Positions 16,145 through 24,215 of a DNA stretch of 61,322 bases are shown here, one piece after another. Position numbers and translations under genes: made by a program. Numbering within the stretch: the stretch's first letter is position 1; each line of letters opens with the position of its first letter. The stretch is from Cohaesibacter sp. Its GTDB lineage: Bacteria > Pseudomonadota > Alphaproteobacteria > Rhizobiales > Cohaesibacteraceae. The stretch is from assembly GCA_025800145.1 (NCBI GenBank), contig JAOXSH010000015.1, positions 1-61,322 of the forward strand, given 5' to 3'. Below the pieces are notes generated by a model, which worked only from the letters and a program-made list of their open reading frames with translations, did not search any database and had not been told where the DNA came from.

Positions 16145-16612
16145 TTAGGATACTGGTCGCCAAGTTCCATCAGACTGGCGACAGGCTTGACCGCGTGCCG
16201 TTTGTGGCTGACCATCAATATAAATTGTGTGAGTGTAATCACGGCATGTCAGATTGTTCACAGTCCGTGGCTGTGCTGGTACGACTTGCCCATAGCGACC
16301 ACTATCTGGGTTGCGCCATTCAACAGGCGCACCGGAGCGTCCATATTCCAGCGCATTTTGCTCTGCGCCATAAGAGAGCTGGCGATCACGTTCGTCCAAG
16401 AGCTGGCCGATTTGTGATCCGGCAAGCGCGCCAAGAAACGCACCAGCAACGGTTGCCGCCACTTTGCCCTCGCCAGAGCCAAACTGATTGCCAATCGCAC
16501 CACCAGCGACAGCACCAGCCAAACCACCAAATGTTTGTTTTGGCCCTGTGCCCTGACAACCAGCCAAAGCCAGACCAACAATTGCCACAACAGCCATTGA
16601 TTTGAATTTCAT
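16145..16612 (-). CDS. Glycine-zipper outer-membrane lipoprotein, 17-kDa surface antigen type
   Basis: A 155-residue lipoprotein. Residues 1-19 form a lipoprotein signal with lipobox LALAGC. Next come glycine-zipper repeats (FGGLAGAVAGGAIGNQFGSG and then AGAFLGALAGSQIGQLL, about residues 29-72). The conserved C-terminal part NNLTCRDYTHTIYIDGQPQT is typical of the RT0821/17-kDa antigen family. It is expected to sit in the outer membrane. The start at 16612 has GAGG about 7 nt upstream and is preferred over the ATG at 16624. The two-component genes upstream are in the same direction, with a 178-bp gap. The function of the family is structural and poorly defined. Confidence 0.85.
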   Translation of the reverse strand: MKFKSMAVVAIVGLALAGCQGTGPKQTFGGLAGAVAGGAIGNQFGSGEGKVAATVAGAFLGALAGSQIGQLLDERDRQLSYGAEQNALEYGRSGAPVEWRNPDSGRYGQVVPAQPRTVNNLTCRDYTHTIYIDGQPQTARGQACRQSDGTWRPVS

Positions 16613-16790
16613 GGGAAGCCTCATTCTCTATCGCGGTCGTCCTATAGACCGCAAATCACATATTAAACCTTTATCCAACGCATTTTGAAGGCAGTCTTGA
16701 ACAAACAAAATATCCCTGATCACCCCAGATTTGCCCAAAGTCTCTTTTGCGAGTTTGGCAAAAATTGGGCCATTGATACATTATCACATT

Positions 16791-18167
16791 TTAAAGTGCT
16801 GGCAATTCAAGTTCGACCTTCAGCCCTCCCAATTCTGACACCGAAAGGGTGAACGAACCCTTATAAAGATGGGCCAATTCATCGACTATTGACAGGCCAA
16901 GGCCGGATCCCGGTTTACTTTCATCCAAACGATAGCCTCTTCGCTTCACTTCCTCGCATTCTTGTCTGGATAAACCGGGGCCATCATCTTCAATGATAAT
17001 TTTTAAAAATGGATTTTCCTTCTTTTCCCCATCACTGAAAAGAATGCAACAAGCGCGGATGGACACATTATGCCTTGCCCACTTGCAGGCATTGTCGACC
17101 AAATTGCCAACCATTTCTTCAAGATCCTGTTCTTCTCCCCGGAATGTTAAATTATCCTCTATGGATACAGAAATGGATAAATCAGACGAAGAGTGAATTT
17201 TTTGCATCACATTGGAGAGGCGTCTAAGGATTGGCTCCAATGGCGTGGCGGCTCCCAGCATGTTGGAGCGTGCCGCCATACGGGCACGTTCCAAATACAG
17301 ATTGATCTGATCGCGCATTGTCTGCGCTTGATGTTGCAAGCGTGGCCCGATTTTGCCATCCATTTCATTGGCTTCATTTGTGATCACCGAAAGCGGCGTT
17401 TTGAGCGCGTGCGCCAGATTTCCAACTTGCATTCTTGCCCGTTCTGCCAGTTCAGCATTGGATCGTATCAAGGCATTTGCCTCATCGACCAACCCTGATA
17501 TCTCGTCTGGGTAAGAGCCAATAATCTGATCGGCCTTGCCTTGCCTGACTTCACGAATTTTATCTTGAAGCAAAGAGAGTGGTTTGAAGACCAAACGTAC
17601 AACAATGACAATTGACAAAAGAGGAAGCGCAACAACAAAGGCCATGGTTAGCCAAGCATCCGCTTTAAAGGCATCGCTTCGGTTTTGTAAATCCTGCGCA
17701 TTGCCAGATATGCGGAAAAGAAAAATACGATCTGGGCCAAAGCTGATTTTTCTTTCCAGAATTCTGAGCTCTTGCTGATCTGGCCCTATACCCAAACCAT
17801 ACCGTTGATTGCTTTCATCAAAGGCGATTTCTTGATCTTTATTCAGGTTAAATGTGCCACTTGCAAGAGAAGCAGAAGCCACTAGAACCTCTCCTTGATC
17901 ACTTGCAATGGACCAGTACCAGCCTGATAGAGGCAGATCAAACAAGGGATCGCCCAGATTTCCAGACGCATCCAGAGTATCATTTTGCACCAATTGGGCA
18001 GCATAATGCGCGACCAACAATTTAACAGACACATTCAGGCGTCGATCCAGATCCTTTTCCATTGATTGATGAAAATTATCTGTAATCAGAATACCGGCAA
18101 TAAAAATACAGATCGTCGCCCAAAGGCTTGCATAGGCCACCAGACGAGAGGATAAGGACTTAAACAT
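16791..18167 (-). CDS. feuQ: Sensor histidine kinase, FeuQ/PhoQ-like
   Basis: A 458-residue inner-membrane sensor kinase. One membrane helix is at about 13-30 and a second at 171-192, with a periplasmic sensor domain between them, then HAMP. The H-box is VGNLAHALKTPLSV with His253. The N-box is VGNLVDNACKWA, and DDGPGL and GSGLGLSIVDEL are the G boxes. The A-L-K-T-P-L H-box is characteristic of the PhoQ/FeuQ branch. The start shares one base with the regulator stop (TGATG). The pair plus a small PepSY-like gene resembles feuPQ of rhizobia, which controls envelope and osmoadaptation genes. The symbol rests on similarity and context. Confidence 0.85.
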   Translation of the reverse strand: MFKSLSSRLVAYASLWATICIFIAGILITDNFHQSMEKDLDRRLNVSVKLLVAHYAAQLVQNDTLDASGNLGDPLFDLPLSGWYWSIASDQGEVLVASASLASGTFNLNKDQEIAFDESNQRYGLGIGPDQQELRILERKISFGPDRIFLFRISGNAQDLQNRSDAFKADAWLTMAFVVALPLLSIVIVVRLVFKPLSLLQDKIREVRQGKADQIIGSYPDEISGLVDEANALIRSNAELAERARMQVGNLAHALKTPLSVITNEANEMDGKIGPRLQHQAQTMRDQINLYLERARMAARSNMLGAATPLEPILRRLSNVMQKIHSSSDLSISVSIEDNLTFRGEEQDLEEMVGNLVDNACKWARHNVSIRACCILFSDGEKKENPFLKIIIEDDGPGLSRQECEEVKRRGYRLDESKPGSGLGLSIVDELAHLYKGSFTLSVSELGGLKVELELPAL

Positions 18168-18835
18168 CACAACGTGCCTGGTGCCACCATATTATATCCC
18201 AGTCCACGAACGGTATGAATAGCATCTACCGCCAGCTTTTTTCTCAACCGACCGATAAAAACTTCAATCGTATTTGAGTCGCGATCAAAGTCCTGATCAT
18301 ATAAATGCTCGACCAATTCTGTGCGCGAAATCACTTTTCCCTGATGATGCATCAAATAAGCCAGCAATCTATATTCATGAGATGTCAGTTTGATGGCTTG
18401 GCCATCTACAGTGACTTTGCCAGATCTGCTATCCAAGCGAATTGGGCCACATGTAATCTCGTTAGAGGCATGGCCTGCATTTCTGCGAACCAGTGCCCTG
18501 ATCCGTGCAATGACTTCTTCCATATGAAAGGGTTTGGAGACATAATCATCAGCGCCTGCATCAATGCCCTGCACCTTATCGCTCCAACGATCACGGGCCG
18601 TTAAAATCAGAACAGGCATTGTACGATTGTTCCGTCGCCAGGCTTCCAGAACACTGATCCCATCCATTTTTGGAAGCCCTATATCCAGAATAACGGCATC
18701 GTAAGGCTCTGTATCCCCCAGAAAGTGCCCCTCCTCACCATCACAAGCACAGTCAACAACATAGCCGTTTTCTTCCAATGCCTCTCGCAATTGACGGTTC
18801 AATTCCGGCTCATCTTCCACTACCAGAACACGCAT
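18167..18835 (-). CDS. feuP: OmpR-family response regulator, FeuP/PhoP-like
   Basis: A 222-residue DNA-binding response regulator. The receiver domain has the acidic pocket VEDE (residues 6-9), phosphoacceptor Asp51 in AVILDIGLPKMDG, Thr in LILTARD and Lys in DDYVSKPF. The winged helix at about 125-220 ends TNIEVFIGRLRKKL-like (SNTIEVFIGRLRKKL) and VRGLGYNMV. It lies directly upstream of its kinase with a one-base overlap. A PepSY-like gene ends 58 nt before its start region. Assignment as a regulator is certain. FeuP orthology is likely. Confidence 0.88.
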   Translation of the reverse strand: MRVLVVEDEPELNRQLREALEENGYVVDCACDGEEGHFLGDTEPYDAVILDIGLPKMDGISVLEAWRRNNRTMPVLILTARDRWSDKVQGIDAGADDYVSKPFHMEEVIARIRALVRRNAGHASNEITCGPIRLDSRSGKVTVDGQAIKLTSHEYRLLAYLMHHQGKVISRTELVEHLYDQDFDRDSNTIEVFIGRLRKKLAVDAIHTVRGLGYNMVAPGTL

Positions 18836-18893
18836 ATCTCATTCCCCATTTGAGTTAACGGCCATACCGTATTTTTCCTTTCAAAAATTTGGG

Positions 18894-19223
18894 TCAAAAT
18901 CCTTTATCAGACAACACAATACCGTTCTGCGCATTCACAAGAACACGCGTCACAGTACCGCTTCTGGACAGGATTGTTAATTGATAGACCAAACCCTGAT
19001 TGCTTTCACAAATATCAGCCTTGACCACATCACCGCGCACGACCTTACGCACAGCTGTCTTTATGACAGCCAAGTGTTTGATCTGCTTCTTATCTATTGC
19101 TTCACGTATTTGTTGCTGAGAAAGACAAGAAGCCGCCTCTGACTTCTGTGTACCAGTTGCCACAAAAAGCAAAATGGCAAGACACAGGAGACGAAGCCAA
19201 TATGTGCGGTCCCAAATTTTCAT
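18894..19223 (-). CDS. PepSY-like small periplasmic protein upstream of the two-component pair
   Basis: A 109-residue exported protein. Residues 1-30 form a signal peptide (LLCLAILLFVATGTQKSEAA|S). The mature part (AIDKKQIKHLAVIKTAVRKV, then YQLTILSRSGTVTRVLVNAQNG) has the helix-strand pattern and the V..V.VDA..G.V ending of PepSY domains. It is in the same direction as and just upstream of the FeuPQ-like genes. In Sinorhizobium a small periplasmic protein, FeuN, restrains FeuQ. This gene is in the right place for such a role, but similarity to FeuN was not checked. Start 19223 is chosen to give a normal signal length. Confidence 0.65.
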   Translation of the reverse strand: MKIWDRTYWLRLLCLAILLFVATGTQKSEAASCLSQQQIREAIDKKQIKHLAVIKTAVRKVVRGDVVKADICESNQGLVYQLTILSRSGTVTRVLVNAQNGIVLSDKGF

Positions 19224-19292
19224 CTTGTATAATATAGGAAAAATCACTGAACCTTACATGAATGGCGCATCTCTAGCCTTTGTTTCTAAGTA

Positions 19293-19308
19293 ATACCAAC
19301 GGCATAAG
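19293..19308 (+). repeat. Family A single arm
   Basis: ATACCAACGGCATAAG preceded by TA, upstream of the PepSY-like gene start. Confidence 0.7.
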
Positions 19309-19523
19309 TATAACCGCTCTTTTCATTGCTTAAAAATTAGGCGATCATTTTTTGATCTTGATCAAGGTGCGTGACGAAGTCACATGGAATAGTCAGCTTA
19401 TCTTTGCAAGATATCTTTCTTTGTGAAGCGCCGGGGGCTGATCGATGAAAGAGGTGGGAGGGTGACTTCCATGCATAGATATCGTCGGTGGCCGAGCCCC
19501 TCCTCGCCGCTCACTGGCAATGA

Positions 19524-19558
19524 TAGCCCGTGTCGTCTCCGTCCGACGGCGCGGGCTA
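19524..19558 (+). terminator. Terminator-like 14-bp hairpin
   Basis: TAGCCCGTGTCGTC (19524-19537) pairs with GACGGCGCGGGCTA (19545-19558) including two G.T wobbles, loop 7 nt, followed by ATTTTATT on the plus strand. There is no annotated plus-strand gene upstream, so it may end a small RNA. Confidence 0.4.
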
Positions 19559-19618
19559 ATTTTATTCTATAGCAGCCGATAAATTTCAAAAATAAGTATC
19601 TGAAAAATATTCTACATT

Positions 19619-20176
19619 CTAATCCGATGCGCTTTTATGAAAAGCAGGAAGCATGTCTGGCTCTTCTTCGCTCTCTTCTCCAGGCCAGAAAACCACATGA
19701 TTTTCATAGTCTTCTACTTTCATCCCCTCTTCCGAGATCGTTTTTCCGCGCACCGAGATACCCGCCTGATGAATTGTATCCGGGTCGCCAGAGACCAGTG
19801 GATGCCACCAATATAAATCATAGCCTTCGTCCAGCAAGCGATAGGCGCAAGTGGGGGGAAGCCATGTCAGGGTTGCAACTTTTTCCGGGTCCAGTGGCAC
19901 ACAATCTGGCACAGTGGCCAGACGATTGTGATAATCAACGCATTTGCAACTTTGTCCATCCAGCAAAGAACAAGCGACATTGGTCCAGATAATCTGTCCG
20001 GTGTCCCAATCTTCCAGTTTGTTCAGGCAACATCGCGCGCACCCATCGCACAAGGATTCCCATTCCTGCTTGCTCATCTCTTCCAACCGTTTTACCTGCC
20101 AGAAAGACGGGTTATCTGGAGACGGTTCGTTAAGAAGCGTGTCGGTCTTTGAGCGATTGGCTGGTTTCTCAGTCAC
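19619..20176 (-). CDS. YcgN-family cysteine-cluster protein (UPF0260)
   Basis: A 185-residue protein of the YcgN/YkgJ cysteine-cluster superfamily, thought to bind an iron or zinc ion. The cysteines are [14 protein letters not shown], then [18 protein letters not shown] and VPDCVPLDP, with the conserved TCAYRLL and [10 protein letters not shown] motifs that define the YcgN branch. It is cytoplasmic. The start is a GTG at 20176 with AAGGA roughly 9 nt upstream, so the N-terminus is not certain. It is divergent from the penicillin-binding protein gene. Family membership is secure. The biochemical role is not established. Confidence 0.88.
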   Translation of the reverse strand: MTEKPANRSKTDTLLNEPSPDNPSFWQVKRLEEMSKQEWESLCDGCARCCLNKLEDWDTGQIIWTNVACSLLDGQSCKCVDYHNRLATVPDCVPLDPEKVATLTWLPPTCAYRLLDEGYDLYWWHPLVSGDPDTIHQAGISVRGKTISEEGMKVEDYENHVVFWPGEESEEEPDMLPAFHKSASD

Positions 20177-20377
20177 TCTGGTCTGGTCCTTTTGGTCACT
20201 TTGGTCTGATCAGACCCGGCACTTTAGGGGTCAAACGCGTAAATTCAAGCAAAATATGGCCAATTTTCCGCATTGCTTGGGCTTTGAGGGTTTTGATGCC
20301 AATCCAAAACGCATGAACCGGTCTTGCGATTTCTACTATTTTATTGGGTCAAACTCTGGCCTTACTCTTGCTTCTTG

Positions 20378-20392
20378 TTAAGCAATGATTAA
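20378..20392. promoter_or_regulatory. CtrA-type box upstream of the class A PBP gene
   Basis: A perfect TTAA-N7-TTAA (20378-20381 and 20389-20392), the full consensus of the alphaproteobacterial cell-cycle regulator CtrA. It lies about 50 bp upstream of the PBP start and between two divergent genes. Binding is inferred. Confidence 0.55.
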
Positions 20393-20439
20393 CAAAGGCA
20401 GTCTGTGCGACAGAAATTGTACAAGGATGAACCAATTTC

Positions 20440-22671
20440 GTGCGTGATCCGTTTCAAAATAAGACAAGATCCAATTTCAAACAAAAGCTCTTGGCCTTTG
20501 ATGCCATGTTTGACAGCTTTTTGTATGAAATTCGTGGCTCCTTGAGCAATCATCTGGATCATGCCAATTCTTTCATGCGCCGCTTTCGCGTGACCGGCTT
20601 TTCCTATTGGGTTTTTCAAGCCTTGTCCGGTGGTTTGAATATGGCTGTCTTTGGCGCCTTTCTGGCGCTGGCTCTTGCCTTTTCAAGCTTTGACCATACA
20701 GCCAATGGATTGGTTACAAAGTCTGATTATGCCGTCACCTTTCTGGATCGTTATGGTAATGAAATTGGCAAACGGGGAATTTTGCAAGATGACTCCTTTG
20801 AGCTGGACGATCTGCCCGATCATGTGATCAAGGCCGTCCTTTCAACGGAAGATCGCCGTTTCTTCGATCATTTTGGCATTGATTTTTTCGGTCTTGCCCG
20901 CGCGATTGTTGAAAATGCCCGTGCTGGAGGCGTTGTTCAGGGTGGCTCGACCCTCACGCAGCAATTGGCCAAAAATCTGTTTCTGACCAATGAGCGCACT
21001 TTGAAGCGCAAAATTGATGAGGCTTTTTTGGCCCTATGGCTGGAAGCCAATCTGACAAAACGAGAAATCCTCAAACTCTATCTCGACAAGGCCTATATGG
21101 GCGGTGGCACTTTTGGCATTGCGGCGGCCTCAGATTATTATTTTGGCAAATCGGCCAAGGATCTGACTTTGGCTGAGGCGGCTATGCTGGCGGGCCTTTT
21201 CAAAGCGCCAACCAAATATGCACCCCATGTTAATTTGCCTGCCGCCCGCGCAAGAGCCAAGGAAGTGCTGATCAATATGGTGCAGGCCGGTTTCATGACC
21301 GAAGGGCAGATTGTTGCTGCTTTGCGCAATCCCGCCACCCCCATTGATCAAAGCGATATCTATACGCCCAATTATTTTCTTGATTGGGCCTTTGAGGAAG
21401 TCAAACGCATTGCCGGGTCGCGCTATCGGGTTCTGACGGTCAAGACGACCATTGATGTGACGTTGCAAAAGCAGGCAGAACAGGCCGTTGAGAATAACTT
21501 GCGGCAATTTGGCAAACAAAAGCGCGTCAATCAGGCGGCAGCTGTTTTGATGGAGCCAAGCGGGGCCGTTGTCTCCATTGTTGGCGGGCGGGATTATGGC
21601 AGAAGCCAGTTCAACCGGGCGACAGATGCCAAACGCCAACCGGGCTCTTCCTTCAAGCCATTTGTCTATACCACTGCCATGATGCATGGCTATCGCCCCA
21701 ATTCGGTAATGCAAGATGCGCCAATCACCATTGGCAATTGGTCGCCCAAAAATTATGGTCGCTCCTATTCTGGCCCTGTGACTTTGACCAATGCCTTGCG
21801 CCGCTCGATCAATACAATACCGGTGCGTTTGGCACAGGCAATGGGGCGCGATAAAATTGTCGATACGGCCTATAAAATGGGTGTCAAATCGCAATTGCTG
21901 ATCACCCGATCGCTGCCTCTTGGTGCAGCTGAGGTCACTGTGATGGATATGGCGACCGGTTATTCTGTTTTTGCCTCTGGTGGCAAAAAGGCAGAGGCCC
22001 ATGCGGTGCTGCAAATTGTCAATTCCAAAGGCAAGGTGATCTATGATCGCCGCAAATTGGAACAACCGGAACAGATTATCCCAGAAAAAGCCATTGCTGG
22101 CATGAACCAGATGATGGTCACTGTTGTTGAAGCTGGTACTGGTAGGCGTGCGCAATTGACCGGCATTCGCGCTGCGGGAAAAACGGGAACAACCTCAGCC
22201 TATAAAGATGCTTGGTTTGTTGGCTATACGGGCAATTATACTGCTGCGGTCTGGTATGGAAATGATAACAACCGGGCGACCAATCGTTTGACAGGTGGCA
22301 ATCTACCAGCCATGACATGGCAGGCGATTATGACGGCGGCTCATGATCAGATACAGCTCAAACCGATTCCCTTTCTAGATCCTGTACCCGGACAAAAACC
22401 CGTTCAAATTCAGGTTGCCCAAGAAGGCCGCATCAAGGAAATCAAAGCCAAACGTAGCGAACAACGCCTGTCCCCACAAACGGTCAAGGCACTTGAAAAT
22501 CTCGGCACTCTTTTAGATTTACCATCCAGAAAGAAGAATAGCTCGCTGAAATCAAAGCGCCCGCGCAAAGTAAAGCGTTCCAATCGCGGTTTGATCGAGA
22601 TGAAAAAGCCAAAAGGAAAAGGCTTGGTTGAAGTCACCATGTTGCGTTATACCAACGGCATAAAAGATTGA
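20440..22671 (+). CDS. mrcA: Class A penicillin-binding protein (bifunctional transglycosylase/transpeptidase, PBP1a type)
   Basis: This synthesises and cross-links peptidoglycan in the periplasm. The 743-residue protein has a cytoplasmic N-terminus, one membrane anchor (about 58-85), a GT51 domain (STEDRRFFDHFGID, GGSTLTQQLAKNLF, KREILKLYLDKAY) and a transpeptidase domain. Active-site Ser403 lies in PGSSFKPF (S-x-x-K). SINTIPV matches the S-x-N motif and Lys581 starts the KTGTT motif. The start is a GTG with a rather distant AGGA. A CtrA-type box lies about 50 bp upstream. The last eight residues, RYTNGIKD, and the stop are encoded by the left end of a family A repeat, so the native C-terminus was probably changed. 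Confidence 0.92.
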   Translation: MRDPFQNKTRSNFKQKLLAFDAMFDSFLYEIRGSLSNHLDHANSFMRRFRVTGFSYWVFQALSGGLNMAVFGAFLALALAFSSFDHTANGLVTKSDYAVTFLDRYGNEIGKRGILQDDSFELDDLPDHVIKAVLSTEDRRFFDHFGIDFFGLARAIVENARAGGVVQGGSTLTQQLAKNLFLTNERTLKRKIDEAFLALWLEANLTKREILKLYLDKAYMGGGTFGIAAASDYYFGKSAKDLTLAEAAMLAGLFKAPTKYAPHVNLPAARARAKEVLINMVQAGFMTEGQIVAALRNPATPIDQSDIYTPNYFLDWAFEEVKRIAGSRYRVLTVKTTIDVTLQKQAEQAVENNLRQFGKQKRVNQAAAVLMEPSGAVVSIVGGRDYGRSQFNRATDAKRQPGSSFKPFVYTTAMMHGYRPNSVMQDAPITIGNWSPKNYGRSYSGPVTLTNALRRSINTIPVRLAQAMGRDKIVDTAYKMGVKSQLLITRSLPLGAAEVTVMDMATGYSVFASGGKKAEAHAVLQIVNSKGKVIYDRRKLEQPEQIIPEKAIAGMNQMMVTVVEAGTGRRAQLTGIRAAGKTGTTSAYKDAWFVGYTGNYTAAVWYGNDNNRATNRLTGGNLPAMTWQAIMTAAHDQIQLKPIPFLDPVPGQKPVQIQVAQEGRIKEIKAKRSEQRLSPQTVKALENLGTLLDLPSRKKNSSLKSKRPRKVKRSNRGLIEMKKPKGKGLVEVTMLRYTNGIKD

Positions 22672-22809
22672 CCCATAGAATGCCTTGAAACGGTTTACTG
22701 AGAAGGTATCTTTCGACGGACAATGCCGGAGCATTTTCCTAGAAAGACAACGTAGCTCAGTGAACCATTTCAAAGCATCCTATGGGGTAATCTTTCATGC
22801 CGTTGGTAT
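22649..22809. repeat. Family A palindromic element, full copy (161 bp)
   Basis: Left arm from ATACCAACGGCATAAAAGATT and right arm ending ATCTTTCATGCCGTTGGTAT pair imperfectly over about 55 bp (also CCATAGAATGCCTTGAAA with TTTCAAAGCATCCTATGG). The middle carries CGACGGACAATGCCGGAGCA and CCTAGAAAGACAACG. Its left end overlaps the last 23 bp of the PBP gene. Confidence 0.85.
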
Positions 22810-23048
22810 AACACACCAAGAGTCTTTGCAGCTTTCGTTGTAGGCAGTAAGCTAGCCATGATTCCTTTTATGGATGAGCTTGCGAGGGTGCACGCACTGT
22901 CGGACTGTGGCAGAAAGAAAGCTCGTCCTTAAAGATTGCTGTTCTCTGTCTGCCCTAGCTCGGCTGCAAAGACAGGATCAACAAGAGGGAGTTATTTTCG
23001 ATGATCGGACCATTATGGTTCCGGGCAAGCCGACAGGACATGTAACGC
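22672..23048. other. Intergenic region after the PBP gene
   Basis: The first 138 bp are the family A element. The rest (22810-23048) shows no gene I can support and probably carries the promoter of the DUF1214/DUF1254 pair. Confidence 0.5.
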
Positions 23049-23624
23049 GTGCGCTTGATTTGGGATATATTGCTTTTTGTTGTAATTGCCGCAGGCCTTG
23101 GTTTGAGCAGTGCCTATATGGCTATCAATCATGCCCAAAAGATTGACCTTTACCAGATCGGCCCATGGATGGCATGGCCGGAGGCGACCTCTCCAAAATC
23201 CGACCCCTATACACAAGCCTTGCAAGCGCGTGAAGGTGAATTATTGTTGGGCGCAGGAGAAGGGCTAAGTTTTGAAGCCAATCATGACGATGATGGCACG
23301 CCGCTGGATGGGGCCTGTCAATATCGCGTGAGTGGTGAGCAATTGCCAGCCAGATTGTGGACCTTGTCTCTGGTCGATGAAACGGGTCATTTTATCGACA
23401 ATCCGTCTTCGCGCTATGGCTTTCATTCGCAAGCCCTTTTGCGTCATTCGGGCGATGCTTTTGATATTCAGATTGGCCCACAAGCTCTTTCAGGAAACTG
23501 GCTTCAAAGTCCCTCTCAAGGCAAGTTCCGCCTGTTGCTGCGCTTATATGATACGCCTTTGACATCTGGTGGCACATTGGCTGATATTACCCTGCCCTCC
23601 ATCCGCTGGGAGAGTTGCCGATGA
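23049..23624 (+). CDS. DUF1214-type membrane-anchored protein
   Basis: A 191-residue protein with one N-terminal membrane helix (ILLFVVIAAGLGLSSAYMAI) and a periplasmic beta-rich domain. CQYRVSGEQLPARLWTLSLV, then NPSSRYGFHSQ and IQIGPQ are the DUF1214 pattern. In many bacteria DUF1254 and DUF1214 are two halves of one protein. Here they are adjacent separate genes with a 4-base overlap, as is usual in rhizobia. The start is GTG at 23049 with a weak site upstream, so the N-terminus is not certain. The molecular function of the family is unknown. Confidence 0.78.
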   Translation: MRLIWDILLFVVIAAGLGLSSAYMAINHAQKIDLYQIGPWMAWPEATSPKSDPYTQALQAREGELLLGAGEGLSFEANHDDDGTPLDGACQYRVSGEQLPARLWTLSLVDETGHFIDNPSSRYGFHSQALLRHSGDAFDIQIGPQALSGNWLQSPSQGKFRLLLRLYDTPLTSGGTLADITLPSIRWESCR

Positions 23625-24181
23625 TCAGATTATTCTATGTCATTCTGGCCGCTCTTTTTACCGCGATCATTATTCATATTGTCACCATCCTCTTTGTTCC
23701 CGCCATGGCCGTGAATGATGTCTGGCATCGCAATATCCGTGTTGCAGCCTTGGGAGAGTTGCATATTCTGCCCTCAGCCGCAGATGCTCTGGATGATTTT
23801 CCCAAGCTGGACCCGGCTTTTGCCTATGCCATGTGTCGGGTCGATGTCAGCAAGGCACCGGTTCGCTTGAGCGGTACTTTGAATAGTGGCTTTTGGTCTC
23901 TTGCCTATTATGACATGAAAAACCGCATTCAATTCAGCCTCACCAATCAGATTTCTGGCCGTGATGTGCGCATTGTTCTGGCAAATAAAGTGCAGCAAAG
24001 GCTGCTGACAAAGCGGCGGGATCTGGTGGATGAAACTGCCGTTATCATCACAGCCAAAGACACGCAGGGGCTTTTGGTTTTGCGCGCCTTTATTGAGAGA
24101 GAAACAGAGCGCGATGACATTGTGCGATCGTTATCCGGCCTTGAGTGCTCGGCTCTTTGGCAGCCAGACCAAAACCAGTAA
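23621..24181 (+). CDS. DUF1254-type membrane-anchored protein
   Basis: A 186-residue partner of the preceding gene. It has an N-terminal membrane helix (MIRLFYVILAALFTAIIIHI) and a periplasmic domain with DFPKLDPAFAYAMCRVDVS and LNSGFWSLAYYDMKNRIQFS. Start 23621 overlaps the upstream stop as ATGA, which couples their translation and suggests a complex. The stop TAA is shared with a family A repeat arm. Function unknown. Confidence 0.78.
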   Translation: MIRLFYVILAALFTAIIIHIVTILFVPAMAVNDVWHRNIRVAALGELHILPSAADALDDFPKLDPAFAYAMCRVDVSKAPVRLSGTLNSGFWSLAYYDMKNRIQFSLTNQISGRDVRIVLANKVQQRLLTKRRDLVDETAVIITAKDTQGLLVLRAFIERETERDDIVRSLSGLECSALWQPDQNQ

Positions 24182-24195
24182 TACCAACGGCACGA
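24181..24195 (+). repeat. Family A single arm
   Basis: ATACCAACGGCACGA directly after TA. The TAA stop of the DUF1254-type gene is shared with the repeat edge. Confidence 0.75.
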
Positions 24196-24215
24196 AAAAG
24201 ACGGCTGCTTATTGG

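Larger units (their letters stand above)
19224..19618. other. Intergenic region with a GC-rich structured patch
   Basis: It contains a family A arm (19293-19308) and, at about 19425-19560, a patch much richer in G+C than its surroundings with several complementary segments. These include GGGGGCT with AGCCCC and the 14-bp hairpin 19524-19558. No reading frame here looks genuine. It could encode a small structured RNA or be a decayed insertion. Confidence 0.5.

Noticed and set aside
19398..19589. 63-codon minus-strand frame MKFIGCYR...
   Set aside because: It covers the GC-rich structured patch, has no ribosome binding site and no family resemblance.
21130..22155. 341-codon open frame on the minus strand
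   Set aside because: Antisense to the penicillin-binding protein, whose active-site motifs are intact in the other strand.
22874..23146. 90-codon plus-strand frame before the DUF1214 gene
   Set aside because: No ribosome binding site or recognisable domain. It overlaps the DUF1214 start in another frame.
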